Origin: Massilia aurea
GTDB taxonomy: Bacteria; Pseudomonadota; Gammaproteobacteria; Burkholderiales; Burkholderiaceae_D
Reading direction: 5' to 3'
Assembly: GCF_014200505.1 (NCBI RefSeq)
Contig: NZ_JACHBX010000001.1
Span: 62,001 to 126,000, forward strand
DNA: 64,000 nucleotides
Shown: positions 56,884 to 64,000 of the stretch, one piece after another
Layout of the letters: every line of letters starts with the position of its first letter
How positions within the stretch are numbered: the first letter of the stretch is position 1
Notes under the pieces: model-generated
What the model saw: the letters and a program-made list of their open reading frames with translations, nothing else
Database searches by the model: none
What the model was told of the DNA's origin: nothing
Translations under genes and position numbers: made by a program

Positions 56884-57222
56884 TCAGGTCTTGCCGCCGC
56901 CAGCGCCCGGCACCAGCTGGCGCAGGATCGCGTCGGCAATGCCGAACGCGCGCTGGCCGGCCATATTGCCTGCCAGCAGATCGTCGGCCATGTCCTGCAT
57001 GTCCTGGTTCACACGGTTGTTGAACACACTGTCCTCGCTCGCCATCTCGCGGGTCGAGGCGCGCATCGTGCGTAGCATGTGGCCGATGAAGAAGCGCTCG
57101 AATTCGACAGCGGCCTTGGTGGCCTTGGCCACGTAGGCCGGATCGGCCGGCGGTTCAGCGGCAGGGGCGACATTGTCGGCATTGAGCGCCAGGCTCGTAT
57201 TGCGAAGTTCGTCGATGCGCAT
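56884..57222 (-). CDS. flgJ: Rod-capping protein FlgJ, short form without muramidase domain
   Basis: A 112-residue protein equal to only the N-terminal rod-cap half of the 313-residue enteric FlgJ. Recognisable parts are ATKAAVEFERFFIGHMLRTM and the NQDMQDMADDLLAGNM helix, matching the Rod-binding domain. The C-terminal peptidoglycan-hydrolase domain is absent, and the next 98 bases before flgK do not encode it. Single-domain FlgJ proteins are known in other bacteria, where a separate enzyme opens the cell wall. Its ATG overlaps the flgI stop (TGATG). Confidence 0.88.
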   Translation of the reverse strand: MRIDELRNTSLALNADNVAPAAEPPADPAYVAKATKAAVEFERFFIGHMLRTMRASTREMASEDSVFNNRVNQDMQDMADDLLAGNMAGQRAFGIADAILRQLVPGAGGGKT

Positions 57223-58340
57223 CAGATCACCACCAGTTCGCCTTCGATCGCACCGGCCTGGTCGAGGGCCTGCAGGATCGCCATGATGTCGTCGGGCGAG
57301 GCGCCCAGGCTGTTGACGGTGTCGATGATCGTCTGCAGACGCGCGCCGGGTGGCCAGCGGAACATCTGGCCCGAGCCCTGGTCGACCGACAGCTTCGATT
57401 CGGGCGTCACGGCGGTCTGGCCGTTGCTGAGCGGGCCCGGCTGGCTGACGCGCGAACTTTCCGAAATAATCACCTTGAGCGAGCCGTGCGTGACGGCGGC
57501 GGCTTTCACGCGCAGGCCGTCGGCGATGACAACGGTGCCGGTGCGCGAATTGAACACGACGCGCGGCACCTCGACGCCCGATTCGACGGTCAGCGCCGTC
57601 AGGCGCGCCATGAACGCCACGCGCTCGGTCGGATTGCTTGGCGCGATGACGTCGACGCTGGTGCCGTCCTGCGTGGTGGCCACAGGGCCGTAGCGCTTGT
57701 TGATGGCATCGACGACATTGGTCGCCGTTTCGAAATGTGGCTGGCGCAGGCGCAGCGTGATTTGCGGGCGGGTGGCAAAATCGGTGGCGATCTCGCGCTC
57801 GATCTGCGCGCCGTTGGGCACGCGGCCCGCGGTCGGGGTATTCACGGTGACCGACGAGCCGCTGCGGCCGGTGGCGTTCAGGCCGCCGACCACGACATTG
57901 CCCTGGGCCAGTGCATAGACTTCGTTGTCGGCCGCGCGCAGTTGCGTCAGCAGCAGCGTGCCGCCGCGCAGGCTTTTCGAGTCGCCCAGCGACGAGACGG
58001 TGATGTCGATCGTCTGGCCACGGCGGTACCCGGGCGGGAAGGTGGCCGAGACCATCACGGCCGCGACGTTCTTGTTCTTGGCGTCTTCGCCCTCGGGCAG
58101 GCGCACGCCGAACTGTTTCAGCATATTGACGACCGACTGGCTCGAGTACTTCACCTGGGTCGAGTCGCCGCTGCCGTTCAGGCCCACAACCAGACCATAG
58201 CCGACCAGCGGATTGTCGCGCACGCCTTCGACACTGACGAGGTTGCGCAGGGCCTGGGCGGCGTGGGCGGGGTGGATGGGCAGCAGGGCGCTCGCGCAGA
58301 ACGCGGCAAACAGCAATGGCGCAAAGCGGCGCGAAATCAT
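57222..58340 (-). CDS. flgI: Flagellar P-ring protein
   Basis: A 372-residue periplasmic P-ring protein that surrounds the rod in the peptidoglycan layer. A signal peptide ([20 protein letters not shown]... ending AHAA) precedes the family start [31 protein letters not shown] and [20 protein letters not shown] are further signatures. The C-terminus has [21 protein letters not shown]. Size equals the usual 365-370. It lies eight bases after flgH and overlaps flgJ. Confidence 0.96.
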   Translation of the reverse strand: MISRRFAPLLFAAFCASALLPIHPAHAAQALRNLVSVEGVRDNPLVGYGLVVGLNGSGDSTQVKYSSQSVVNMLKQFGVRLPEGEDAKNKNVAAVMVSATFPPGYRRGQTIDITVSSLGDSKSLRGGTLLLTQLRAADNEVYALAQGNVVVGGLNATGRSGSSVTVNTPTAGRVPNGAQIEREIATDFATRPQITLRLRQPHFETATNVVDAINKRYGPVATTQDGTSVDVIAPSNPTERVAFMARLTALTVESGVEVPRVVFNSRTGTVVIADGLRVKAAAVTHGSLKVIISESSRVSQPGPLSNGQTAVTPESKLSVDQGSGQMFRWPPGARLQTIIDTVNSLGASPDDIMAILQALDQAGAIEGELVVI

Positions 58341-58348
58341 GGTAGTCC

Positions 58349-59008
58349 TCAGAACGGCATCAGGGGGCTGTTAAAAAAGCGCGTCAGCCAGCCCGGCGTG
58401 TTGGCCTCGGCCAGTGCGCCGCGGGCGGAATAGGCGATGCGGGCATTGGCCACGCGCAGCGACGAGACGCGGTTGTCGGTATCGATGTCGGCGGCGCGCA
58501 CAAAGCCCTTCAGGCGCACGAATTCTTCACCCTGGTTCAGCATCAGGTTCTTTTCGCCGGCCACGCGCAGCAAGCCATTGGGCAGCACTTCCTGCACGAT
58601 CACGGTCAGGGCGCCGGACAGTGCATTTTGCTGGGTGCTGGTGGCGTCGCCCTCGAAATCGCGGTCGGCCGAGATGTCGATCCCGGTCTTGCCGTAGACC
58701 TTGCCGAGCGCGGCCAGTGGCGAGATGCCGATCGACGAGCCCTTCGAGATGCTGGTGCCGGCACGCTTGCTGGCCTGCGTCGTCTCTTGCAGGATCACGG
58801 TGACGGCGTCGCCCACGCGGTAGGCGCGGCTGTCGGACGTCAGCGAGACCGTGTCGGCCGTGAACACGCCACCCGACAGGCCGGCGCGCACCGGACGCTG
58901 CAGCGGCAGGGCGTCGTCGTCGGCCAGGGACACCGGCATCGGCGACGAGCAGCCGGCCAGCACCAACCCGCACAGGGCGGCGGCAAGCGCGTGGGCGAGC
59001 GGGCGCAT
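58349..59008 (-). CDS. flgH: Flagellar L-ring lipoprotein
   Basis: A 219-residue outer-membrane lipoprotein of the L-ring. The lipobox LVLAGC places the lipidated Cys at residue 20. Conserved parts are [24 protein letters not shown] (core [15 protein letters not shown]), [19 protein letters not shown] (core [14 protein letters not shown]) and a C-terminal [13 protein letters not shown] close to the usual ending. Its ATG overlaps the flgG stop (TGATG), coupling translation of the two. Confidence 0.95.
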   Translation of the reverse strand: MRPLAHALAAALCGLVLAGCSSPMPVSLADDDALPLQRPVRAGLSGGVFTADTVSLTSDSRAYRVGDAVTVILQETTQASKRAGTSISKGSSIGISPLAALGKVYGKTGIDISADRDFEGDATSTQQNALSGALTVIVQEVLPNGLLRVAGEKNLMLNQGEEFVRLKGFVRAADIDTDNRVSSLRVANARIAYSARGALAEANTPGWLTRFFNSPLMPF

Positions 59009-59793
59009 CAGCGTGCCGCCGCCGCCAGGGTCTGCAGCATATTGTCAGCTGCCGACAGCACCTTGGTGTTCATTTCGTAGGTGCGCTGTGCTGCGATCAT
59101 GTCGACCATCTCTTCGACGACCTGCACGTTCGAGCCTTCCAGCGAGCCTTGCTTGAGCTTGCCGAATGCGGCGTCGCCCGGGCGGCCTTCGTTGGCCGCG
59201 CCGCTGGCGGCGGTTTCCTGGAACAGGTTGTCGCCCAGTGCCAGGAGGCCCGTCGGGTTGATGAAGGCGGTCAGGTTCAGCTGGCCGATTTCCTGCGGCG
59301 CCGGCTGGCCCGCGATCGTCACCGACACAACGCCGTTCTCGCCGATGGTCACGCCAGCGGCGTTTTGCGGAATCGTGATCTGCGGCACGATCGGCAAGCC
59401 CTGGGCATTGGTCAGCGTGCCGTTGGCATCGACCTGCAACTGGCCGGCGCGGGTGTAGGCCGGTTCGCCGTTCGGGCGGCGCACCTGCAGGAAGCCGGCG
59501 CCCGAGATGGCGACGTCGAGTGGCTGGCTGGTCTGCTGCAGGCTGCCGTTGGTGAAGGCTTTCTGGGTGCCGACCACGCGCACGCCGTTACCGAGCTGCA
59601 CGCCATTGCTGACGGTGTTGTCGGCATTCTGGGCGCCCGGCTGCGCATCGACCTGGTAGAACAGGTCTTCGAACACGACGCGGTCGCGCTTGAAGCCGAC
59701 GGTGTTGACGTTGGCCAGGTTGTTGGCGATGGCCTGCAGCTTGGCGTCTTGCGCCTGTACGCCGGTCTTGCTGATCCACATTGCTGGATTCAT
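59008..59793 (-). CDS. flgG: Flagellar distal rod protein
   Basis: A 261-residue distal rod protein. The start MNPAMWISKTGVQAQDAKLQ leads into ANNLANVNTVGFKRDRVVFEDL (core NNLANVNTVGFKRDR), the motif shared by rod and hook proteins. The ending VVEEMVDMIAAQRTYEMNTK is the C-terminal rod/hook motif. The length matches E. coli FlgG (260) closely. It lies 28 bases after flgF. Confidence 0.96.
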   Translation of the reverse strand: MNPAMWISKTGVQAQDAKLQAIANNLANVNTVGFKRDRVVFEDLFYQVDAQPGAQNADNTVSNGVQLGNGVRVVGTQKAFTNGSLQQTSQPLDVAISGAGFLQVRRPNGEPAYTRAGQLQVDANGTLTNAQGLPIVPQITIPQNAAGVTIGENGVVSVTIAGQPAPQEIGQLNLTAFINPTGLLALGDNLFQETAASGAANEGRPGDAAFGKLKQGSLEGSNVQVVEEMVDMIAAQRTYEMNTKVLSAADNMLQTLAAAAR

Positions 59794-59821
59794 GGTTGCT
59801 CCCTGTGAGGTTGTGCCGGCG

Positions 59822-60547
59822 TCAAGCGCCGAGCAGTCGGTTGCCCGATTCGTTCATGCTGTCGCTGGCCTTGAACATCTTCATCTGCATCTCGAAGCTG
59901 CGGTTCAGGGCCATCACGGCGACCATTTCTTCCACTGCCGAGACGTTGCTGCCTTCGAGCACGCGGCTGCGCACGCTGACGTTCTGGTCGGCTGCGAGCG
60001 GCTCGCCGCCACGGGACACGATCAAACCCGCTGCGTTCTTGGTGAGTTCGGCCCCTTCGGCGCTGACCAGCCGCAGCCGGTCGACAACCTGGGTCACGGT
60101 TCCACCTTCCGGCATGACCGAGATCGTGCCGTCGTTGGCGATGTCGACCGCCGTATGTGGCGGCAGCACGATCGCGCCGCCTTCGCCCAGCAGGGGACGG
60201 CCGGCGACCGACAGCGCGCCATTGGCATCGATGTCGATGGCGCCGCTGCGGGTGTAGGCTTCGCCGCCATCCGATTCGACCGCCAGGTAGCCGTTGCCGG
60301 CGACGGCCACGTCCAGTGGACGGCCGGTTTCGCGCACGGTACCGGTGCGGGTGGAAATCGTGTCGGCTTCCGAGCGCGACTGGTGCACGCTGTCGTAGCC
60401 GTAGCCACCCAGCGACTGCACCGACGCCAGCTCGATATTGGCGCGAAAGCCCGGCGTGTCGGCATTGGCCAGGTTGTTGGCCCGCACCTGCTGCGCGCGC
60501 AGCGTGCGTTCGGCGCCGCTGACGGCGGTAAAGATGAGCTTATCCAT
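59822..60547 (-). CDS. flgF: Flagellar proximal rod protein FlgF
   Basis: A 241-residue rod protein. It begins MDKLIFTAVSGAERTLRAQQ and has VRANNLANADTPGFRANIE. The middle contains GRPLDVAVAGNGYLAVESDG. The C-terminus SNVSAVEEMVAVMALNRSFE carries the rod motif. Size agrees with E. coli FlgF (251). It sits between flgE and flgG in the standard order, ten bases after flgE. Confidence 0.95.
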   Translation of the reverse strand: MDKLIFTAVSGAERTLRAQQVRANNLANADTPGFRANIELASVQSLGGYGYDSVHQSRSEADTISTRTGTVRETGRPLDVAVAGNGYLAVESDGGEAYTRSGAIDIDANGALSVAGRPLLGEGGAIVLPPHTAVDIANDGTISVMPEGGTVTQVVDRLRLVSAEGAELTKNAAGLIVSRGGEPLAADQNVSVRSRVLEGSNVSAVEEMVAVMALNRSFEMQMKMFKASDSMNESGNRLLGA

Positions 60548-60557
60548 GGCGTGGCGC

Positions 60558-61739
60558 TTACAGAGCCTGCATCAGCGACTGCATCATCTGGTTCTCGGCG
60601 GTGATGACCTTCGAGTTCGCCTGATAATTGCGCTGCGACGTCATCAGGCCGACCAGTTCCGACGTGATGTCGACGTTCGAGCCTTCCAGCACGCCCTTGG
60701 ACAGCTTGCCGCCCAGGCCCACGCCCGGCGTCGTGTACAGCGGCGCGCCCGAGTTGGCATTGGCAATCCAGGCGGTATCGCTGACCGACACCAGGCTGCC
60801 TTCGTCGGGGAAGGTGGCAATCGCAATCGTGCCGACGACCTGCTGCTGTTCGTTGCTGTACTTGGCCACGATCGAACCATTTTCAGCCAGCTCGACGCCG
60901 ACGAAGGTGCCCGAGGCGTAACCGTCGGCGCGGTTGGTGGTGTTGGTTGCTTCGCCGGCGAACTTGGACGTGCCGGTGTAGTCGAAGTTGAAGTTCATGG
61001 CCGCCGCGCCGGCCGCGGTGATGGTCAGGGCCGGACCGGTCGTCGACGCCGGCAGGATCTGGCCATTGGTGCCGAAGTTCATGGCGAAGTTGGTGGCCGG
61101 TGCAGCGCCATCGAGGCTGTAGTGCACGGTCACGGTGTCGGCATCGGTCTTGACGAAGTACTGCGACACGGTGTGCTGGGTGCCGAGCGAGTCGTACACC
61201 ACCGATTGCTTGACCATATTGTAGGTATTGGCGTCGGTCGCATTGAACGCGGCGGTCGGGGTTTTCCAGTCGCCCGACATATTGCCGGCGTAGCTGACCT
61301 TGGTGGTGGCCACGGCCGGGATCTGGCCGGTCGGGATGGCGATGTCGCCCATCGTGCCAAGCACGCCGCCCACGGTCGGGCCGTAGCCCTGGACTTTCTT
61401 GCCGGTCGAATCGACCAGCAAGCCGTCGGCGTTGGTCGAGAAGATGCCCACGCGCGAGTACGACACGACGCCCTGGGTATCGCGGCTGGTGAAGAAGCCG
61501 CGCCCCTGGATCGCAGCGTCCATGCCGCGCCCGGTGCTCGACAGGCTGCCGGTCTGGCTGATGTTCTGGGTCAGCGACTGCACCTGCACGCCGTTGGCCT
61601 GGTCGCCGGCATATACCGAAGCAAAGTTGGCGCGGCTGCTCTTGAAGCCGTAGGTGCCGGCGTTGGCGATATTGTTCGACAGCGTCGTGAGCTGTTCGTT
61701 GATGGCCTGGATGCCCGACAGGGCGATATTGAAGCTCAT
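60558..61739 (-). CDS. flgE: Flagellar hook protein
   Basis: A 393-residue hook protein, near the 402 of E. coli. The N-terminus MSFNIALSGIQAINEQLTTL and NNIANAGTYGFKSSRANFAS are typical, GRGMDAAIQGRGFFTSRD marks the hook core, and SNVDITSELVGLMTSQRNYQ closes it. The ATG at 61739 follows AAAGGAT and gives the family start; an earlier in-frame ATG at 61823 would add an Arg/Pro-rich leader inside flgD. Confidence 0.96.
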   Translation of the reverse strand: MSFNIALSGIQAINEQLTTLSNNIANAGTYGFKSSRANFASVYAGDQANGVQVQSLTQNISQTGSLSSTGRGMDAAIQGRGFFTSRDTQGVVSYSRVGIFSTNADGLLVDSTGKKVQGYGPTVGGVLGTMGDIAIPTGQIPAVATTKVSYAGNMSGDWKTPTAAFNATDANTYNMVKQSVVYDSLGTQHTVSQYFVKTDADTVTVHYSLDGAAPATNFAMNFGTNGQILPASTTGPALTITAAGAAAMNFNFDYTGTSKFAGEATNTTNRADGYASGTFVGVELAENGSIVAKYSNEQQQVVGTIAIATFPDEGSLVSVSDTAWIANANSGAPLYTTPGVGLGGKLSKGVLEGSNVDITSELVGLMTSQRNYQANSKVITAENQMMQSLMQAL

Positions 61740-61749
61740 GGCATATCCT

Positions 61750-62451
61750 TTAATTGAACGTGACGGGCGCATCGGCGCCGGTGGTCTTGCCGTTGAAACC
61801 CGTGATCCAGCCCGGCTCGACATCGCCGATGCCAGCCACCTGCATGACGATGCCGCCGGTCGACGACAGGCGCACGCTGTTCAGGCGTCCGTCGATTTCG
61901 ACTGCCGGCTTGGTGCCGTCGGCCGCTTCGGCAGCGATGCTGTATTTGCCGGCTGGCAGGCCGAGTTTGGCCGGGTCGATCGTGAAACCCTGCGCGCCCG
62001 CGGCATGCGGCGGCAACTCGATCCGTGTCTGTGTCCCGGTGGCGCCCGTGAGCACCAGGTGGGTCAGGCTGCTGGCGCCGCCCAGCTGGACGCTGCCCTG
62101 CAGCGGGGTGTCGCCCAGCTGCACGCGGCTCGTCTCGACCGAGACCTGGTTGCCGACTTGGCCGCCCATCGCCAGCACCTGCAGGCTTTGCAGCATGGTG
62201 GCGCTGGCGGCGGTGGTCTGGGTCATGTTTTCCAGCGCTTCGGTCTGCGACAGCTGCGAGAGCTGGTTCACGAACGTGGCCGGATCGGATGGCGCCAGAG
62301 GATCCTGGTTACGGATCTGCGCGACCAGCAGCTTGGTAAACATGTCCTTGTTGGCGCTGACCGGGCTCGCGGCCGGGGCGACGGCATTGCTGTTCGCGTT
62401 GCCGTTCGTGTTGCCATTCAGGCCGAAGGCATTCGACGTGGTGGTGACCAT
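61750..62451 (-). CDS. flgD: Flagellar hook assembly protein (hook cap)
   Basis: A 233-residue scaffold that caps the growing hook and is later discarded. The N-terminal export region is Asn/Ala-rich; the family motif MFTKLLVAQIRNQDPLAPSDPATFVNQLSQLSQTE is present (core LVAQIRNQDPLAP), and a FlgD Ig-like domain follows (PAGKYSIAAEAADG). Size equals E. coli FlgD (231). Only two bases separate it from flgC. Confidence 0.95.
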   Translation of the reverse strand: MVTTTSNAFGLNGNTNGNANSNAVAPAASPVSANKDMFTKLLVAQIRNQDPLAPSDPATFVNQLSQLSQTEALENMTQTTAASATMLQSLQVLAMGGQVGNQVSVETSRVQLGDTPLQGSVQLGGASSLTHLVLTGATGTQTRIELPPHAAGAQGFTIDPAKLGLPAGKYSIAAEAADGTKPAVEIDGRLNSVRLSSTGGIVMQVAGIGDVEPGWITGFNGKTTGADAPVTFN

Positions 62452-62453
62452 GA

Positions 62454-62858
62454 TCAGCTCTCTCCCATGCGGATCAGCGACTGCTGCATCGACTTGATGC
62501 GGCCCATCACCTCGACATTGGTCTCGAAGGCGCGCGAGGCAGCCATCATGTCGGCCATTTCGGCCACTTCGTTGACGTTCGCGTAGAACACCATGCCGTC
62601 GGCATCGGCCAGCGGATTGTCCGGTTCATGCATGCGGCGCAGCGGCGCACTCGACTCGACCACGTCGAGCACCTGCACGCTGGCGGTGCCGCCGTCGCCC
62701 AGCAGTGCGGCAAACACGGGCTTGCGGGCGCGGTAGGCATCGGCTTCGGTGCCGGCGACCGCATTCGCGTTGGCCAGGTTGCTGGCGATCGTGTTCATGC
62801 GCACGGTCTGGGCCGCCATGGCCGAGCCTGCGATTTGTGAAATATCCTTGAATCCCAT
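62454..62858 (-). CDS. flgC: Flagellar proximal rod protein FlgC
   Basis: A 134-residue rod protein, equal in length to E. coli FlgC. It begins MGFKDISQIAGSAMAAQTVR with MNTIASNLANANAV, and ends with NEVAEMADMMAASRAFETNV, the C-terminal rod motif. Conserved PDNPLADADGMVFYANVN precedes it. Confidence 0.96.
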   Translation of the reverse strand: MGFKDISQIAGSAMAAQTVRMNTIASNLANANAVAGTEADAYRARKPVFAALLGDGGTASVQVLDVVESSAPLRRMHEPDNPLADADGMVFYANVNEVAEMADMMAASRAFETNVEVMGRIKSMQQSLIRMGES

Positions 62859-62877
62859 GGGATGCTCCTGATTGGTC

Positions 62878-63237
62878 TTATTGACCCGTGATGACTTTGT
62901 TCAGACCGCGCAGCTTCATGTTGATGAAGGTAAGGCTGGTCTGGAAGTCGGACGCGTTCTGTGAAAACGCCGCCTGCTCGACACCGATTTCGACGGTGTT
63001 GCCGTCAGCGCTGGCCTGGTACGGGACGCGGTACAGCGGGCCATCGGCCGACAGGGTCGGCATGCCATCGTCGGCATCGAGCTGGTCCTGCAATGCACTG
63101 GCGAAATCGATGTCGCGGGCGGTGTAGCCCGGCGTGCTTTCGTTGGCGATGTTGGCGGCCAGAACGCGGGTGCGTTCAGCGCGCAGCTGGAGCGCGTCGG
63201 CATGTACGCCCAACGCTTCCTTGAAATTAATCGACAT
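62878..63237 (-). CDS. flgB: Flagellar proximal rod protein FlgB
   Basis: A 119-residue rod protein and the first gene of the flg cluster. LRAERTRVLAANIANESTPGY (core ANIANESTPGY) is the rod motif and the ending SLTFINMKLRGLNKVITGQ (core FINMKLRGLNKVI) is typical. The ATG at 63237 follows GGAG at a good distance; an ATG at 63327 would run back through the divergent flgA start. It is divergent from flgA with 71 bases between the two starts. Confidence 0.95.
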   Translation of the reverse strand: MSINFKEALGVHADALQLRAERTRVLAANIANESTPGYTARDIDFASALQDQLDADDGMPTLSADGPLYRVPYQASADGNTVEIGVEQAAFSQNASDFQTSLTFINMKLRGLNKVITGQ

Positions 63238-63308
63238 GGCGATTCTCCGGTGAAGTGCAGTGGGATTGGTTAGAATGGTTGTTTCCGCCCGACCAATATT
63301 GTCCACCC
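63238..63308. promoter_or_regulatory. Short divergent control region between flgB and flgA
   Basis: Seventy-one bases hold the start signals of both flgB and flgA. A TAGAAT at 63271-63276 could be a -10 for flgA, but I found no convincing -35, sigma-28 or sigma-54 element for either gene. Confidence 0.35.
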
Positions 63309-64000
63309 ATGGATTTCCGTAAGGCAATACTGATCATTGTAACCTGTGTGTTGTGCACCACAGCATGGTCAGCGCAAACTCTTTCCGCACAGATACAACA
63401 AATTGCACGCGACGAGCTGGAAAAAGTAGCGGCTGCCAGCGGTTTGAGCGAATCCGAGTTCGACCTGACCGTCGTCAGCAGCCGGCCGGCGCCAGCCTGC
63501 AGCGTGGCGCCCGCCATCGAGGCCGCCGACACGCGCCAGCCGGCGCGCATGCGTTTTGTCGCCCGTTGTCCGGACGGCAACGGCTGGCGCCAGGAATTCA
63601 TCGTGCGCGCGCGGGTGTCGGCCATGGTGGCGGTAGCCAGTGCGCCGTTGTCTGCCAATACGGTGCTGGGCGCGTCCGATGTCGCCCTCGAGCGGCGCGA
63701 CATCACCAATATCGCCGACCCGGTCGGCGTGCTGGCCAATGTCGTTGGCCAGACGAGCCGGCGCAGCCTGCGTGCGGGTGACGTGCTGCGCGCAAGCAGC
63801 CTGGCCGCGCCGGTCGTGGTCAAGCGCGGTGACGGCGTGGTGATGGTGGCGCGCCAGGATGGCATCGAAGTGAGCATGGCCGGCGAGGCGCTCGACGCCG
63901 GCGCGCGCGGCGCCGTGGTGCGGGTCAAGAACAGCGCCAGCGGCCAGGTCGTGCGCATGCGCGTGGTCGGCGCCGGCGCGGTCCAGCCGCTCGACTTGCC
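63309..64000 (+). CDS. flgA: Flagellar basal-body P-ring formation protein FlgA (partial at 3' end)
   Basis: Open to the right edge, with about 230 codons visible. A signal peptide (MDFRKAILIIVTCVLCTTAW, cleavage near SA-QT) sends it to the periplasm, where FlgA acts as chaperone for P-ring assembly. The SAF-like C-terminal domain is recognisable from VALERRDITNIADP, RSLRAGDVLRASSLAAPVVV (core LRAGDVLRASSLAAP) and VVRVKNSASGQVVRMRV. The last visible residues AGAVQPLDL suggest the stop is only a few codons beyond the window. It lies next to flgB in the usual divergent order. Confidence 0.93.
   Translation, partial: MDFRKAILIIVTCVLCTTAWSAQTLSAQIQQIARDELEKVAAASGLSESEFDLTVVSSRPAPACSVAPAIEAADTRQPARMRFVARCPDGNGWRQEFIVRARVSAMVAVASAPLSANTVLGASDVALERRDITNIADPVGVLANVVGQTSRRSLRAGDVLRASSLAAPVVVKRGDGVVMVARQDGIEVSMAGEALDAGARGAVVRVKNSASGQVVRMRVVGAGAVQPLDL

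Overview
The window is GC-rich and almost fully coding. It looks like chromosomal core sequence from a betaproteobacterium of the Oxalobacteraceae (Massilia/Duganella/Janthinobacterium-like). The reasons are the gene orders glnE-yhdP-nitrilase-tldD-aroG and rimP-nusA-infB-rbfA-truB-typA, five large TonB-dependent receptors (several with a '[10 protein letters not shown]' TonB-box region), and a complete flg cluster. This placement is inferred from gene content and protein appearance, not from a search. I saw no tRNA, rRNA, insertion sequence, prophage or CRISPR array.

Layout: 1-1937 (minus) holds the start of an RhtA-like exporter and an FAD-dependent oxidoreductase. 2518-9096 (plus) holds two TonB-dependent receptors (TBDRs). 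9164-14247 is housekeeping: rsmE (minus), tkt and gap (plus), map (minus), with a degenerate gene scar between gap and map. 14401-20518 (minus) is a tandem pair of paralogous TBDRs. 20919-31724 is glnE (minus) facing away from yhdP, a nitrilase-family gene, tldD and aroG (plus). 31804-34689 (minus) is a fifth TBDR, divergent from a three-gene oligopeptide-type ABC transporter (35219-38861). Then come a DedA-rhodanese fusion, glk, scpB and an rluB-type pseudouridine synthase. 44390-53318 is the rimP-nusA-infB-rbfA-truB transcription/translation operon followed by typA. 53450-63237 (minus) is flgBCDEFGHIJKL plus one unrecognised gene, with flgA divergent at the right edge and cut by the window end.

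The most notable regulatory reading is upstream of aroG. A promoter, a short Phe-rich leader peptide (five Phe and one Tyr codon within codons 5-12), a 1:2 hairpin, a 2:3 antiterminator pairing and a 3:4 intrinsic terminator together form what looks like a complete phenylalanine attenuator in front of DAHP synthase.

A second signal is shared by four TBDR genes: TTGACA, an 18-nt spacer ending in ATG plus one base, then T(T/C)TTAT. In three of them a (T/A)GTTGTATTT box lies 23-25 nt further upstream, which suggests a common control element. Smaller oddities include a terminator/attenuator-like leader before rimP, a terminator plus paired palindromes inside the infB-rbfA gap, small ORFs overlapping the starts of scpB and the first TBDR, a FlgJ lacking its muramidase domain, and extreme low-complexity tails on the RluB-type enzyme and RbfA. 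All coordinates and motif matches come from reading the sequence by eye. Family assignments rest on recognised motifs and remembered homologues.
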